From the NCBI GenBank assembly GCA_963928645.1, contig CAWVGT010000149.1, forward strand, positions 1 to 6,186: a stretch of DNA of 6,186 nucleotides. Reading direction: 5' to 3'. Position numbers and translations under genes: made by a program. The notes under the pieces are model-generated. The model was not told where the DNA came from. It searched no databases and saw only the letters and a list, made by a program, of their open reading frames with translations. Shown piece after piece: positions 5,556 through 6,186 of this stretch. This DNA comes from Fimadaptatus sp963928645 (GTDB taxonomy: Bacteria > Bacillota > Clostridia > Christensenellales > Aristaeellaceae). Position 1 is the first letter of the stretch. The number at the start of each line of letters is the position of its first letter.

Positions 5556-6186
5556 TCAGCGCTGCTCGTTCTCCCATTTGAGTATCGCCTGTATATCGGA
5601 CTGCTGCACCGACGAGCGTATGCGCTGCGCCGCGAGCAGCATGTCCGCGCGACAGATCGGCAATACCGACTTGCCGTCGCTCTCCCGCAGCGAGCGCTGT
5701 ATCGCACCGTCCTTCATGCACTCGCAGAACTCGGCCACGTCCGCGGCATTGAAGCCTTCGGTCAGCTCGGCCACATCGTCCAGCACTAGGTCGTCCGCGC
5801 ACGGCAGGTCGCCCAGCCTGCGCCCTATCAGGTATCGGCGCGCCGCCACGTCCGGCAGGCCGACGTATATCTTCTCGGTCAGGCGCGGCGGGCGCAGGAA
5901 CGCCGTGTCCAGATCCCACGGCCGGTTGGTCGCCGCCAGCAGCAGCAGGTTCTTGTCGGCATTGGTCGTAAAGCCGTCCATGTTGCTCAGCAGCTCGGGC
6001 ACCAGCCGGTTCATCACCGTGGAGTGGCCGCCGCGCCGCGTGGCCAGCGCCTCGAACTCGTCGAAGAACAGTATCGCCGACTCCTGTGCGCTCGCGGCCG
6101 CGAACAGCGCCTTTATGTTGTGCTCCGCCTCGCCGAAGTACTTGCTCACTATGTCGGAACAGCGTATCGAATAGAACGCCGCGTTT
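5556..6186 (-). CDS. AAA+ ATPase, C-terminal part (cut by window edge)
   Basis: The last 209 residues of an AAA-family ATPase; the frame is open to the window edge, so the Walker A motif and any N-terminal domain lie outside. Visible in order are AAFYSIRCSDIVSKYFGEAE (about 2-21), including the pore-loop region, Walker B AILFFDEFEAL (Asp42, Glu43), GGHSTVMNRLVPELLSNMDGF (about 52-72), sensor 1 AATNRPWD (Asn87), and the second region of homology LRPPRLTEKIYVGLPD with both arginines kept (Arg98, Arg101). The helical lid GFNAADVAEF follows near 143-152. Family members are hexameric and use ATP to remodel or unfold proteins; the substrate is unknown. The usual LRPGRF reads LRPPRL here. The GTG codon at 6149 is internal, because the conserved residues run straight through it. 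No protease domain follows the ATPase module, which argues against FtsH. Confidence 0.93.
   Translation of the reverse strand, partial: NAAFYSIRCSDIVSKYFGEAEHNIKALFAAASAQESAILFFDEFEALATRRGGHSTVMNRLVPELLSNMDGFTTNADKNLLLLAATNRPWDLDTAFLRPPRLTEKIYVGLPDVAARRYLIGRRLGDLPCADDLVLDDVAELTEGFNAADVAEFCECMKDGAIQRSLRESDGKSVLPICRADMLLAAQRIRSSVQQSDIQAILKWENEQR

Noticed and set aside
6147..6149. GTG as the start of the AAA+ gene
   Set aside because: The frame continues upstream to the window edge with conserved AAA sequence (AAFYSIRCSDI), so this is an internal valine codon.
5113..6174. Plus-strand frame of 353 codons over the gene-free stretch and the ATPase
   Set aside because: It starts with TTG without a binding site, and most of it is the antisense of the AAA+ gene, where the Ser/Arg-rich translation is typical of a shadow.

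Overview
The window is GC-rich and holds four protein genes of ordinary bacterial type, one of them cut by the right edge. The gene types point to an anaerobic, probably host-associated member of the Bacillota (Clostridia): a PfoR-like PTS IIC membrane protein, a TetM-like translation GTPase, an 11-helix Na+/amino-acid symporter of the NSS family, and a clostridial-style AAA+ ATPase with an SKYFGE pore loop. Strong GGAGG ribosome binding sites and sigma-A-like promoters fit this. A lineage below class cannot be read from the sequence. One genome-level oddity is that isoleucine is written mostly as ATA despite the high GC content.

Layout. Bases 1-238 are a leader region without a convincing gene, ending in a promoter. 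Bases 239-1300 (+) encode the IIC-like membrane protein. Bases 1301-1405 hold a long GC-rich inverted repeat and an extended -10 promoter. Bases 1406-3307 (+) encode the TetM/EF-G-like GTPase. A 77-base convergent gap with a 7-bp hairpin separates it from the NSS transporter at 3385-4755 (-). Bases 4756-5555 are an 800-base stretch without a credible gene. It holds the likely transporter promoter and at least three hairpins. Bases 5556-6186 (-) are the C-terminal part of an AAA+ ATPase that continues past the window.

No shared pathway is evident. The first two genes run in the same direction, but the GTPase has its own promoter. The transporter and the ATPase lie on the other strand, separated by the long gene-free stretch. 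The GTPase and the transporter carry an identical 15-base ribosome-binding and start element. I see no mobile element, CRISPR array, tRNA, rRNA or defence module. The points most worth a second look are the non-coding structures (1332-1365, 5147-5179, 5374-5414), the ATA codon bias, and whether the TetM-like protein is a resistance factor at all.
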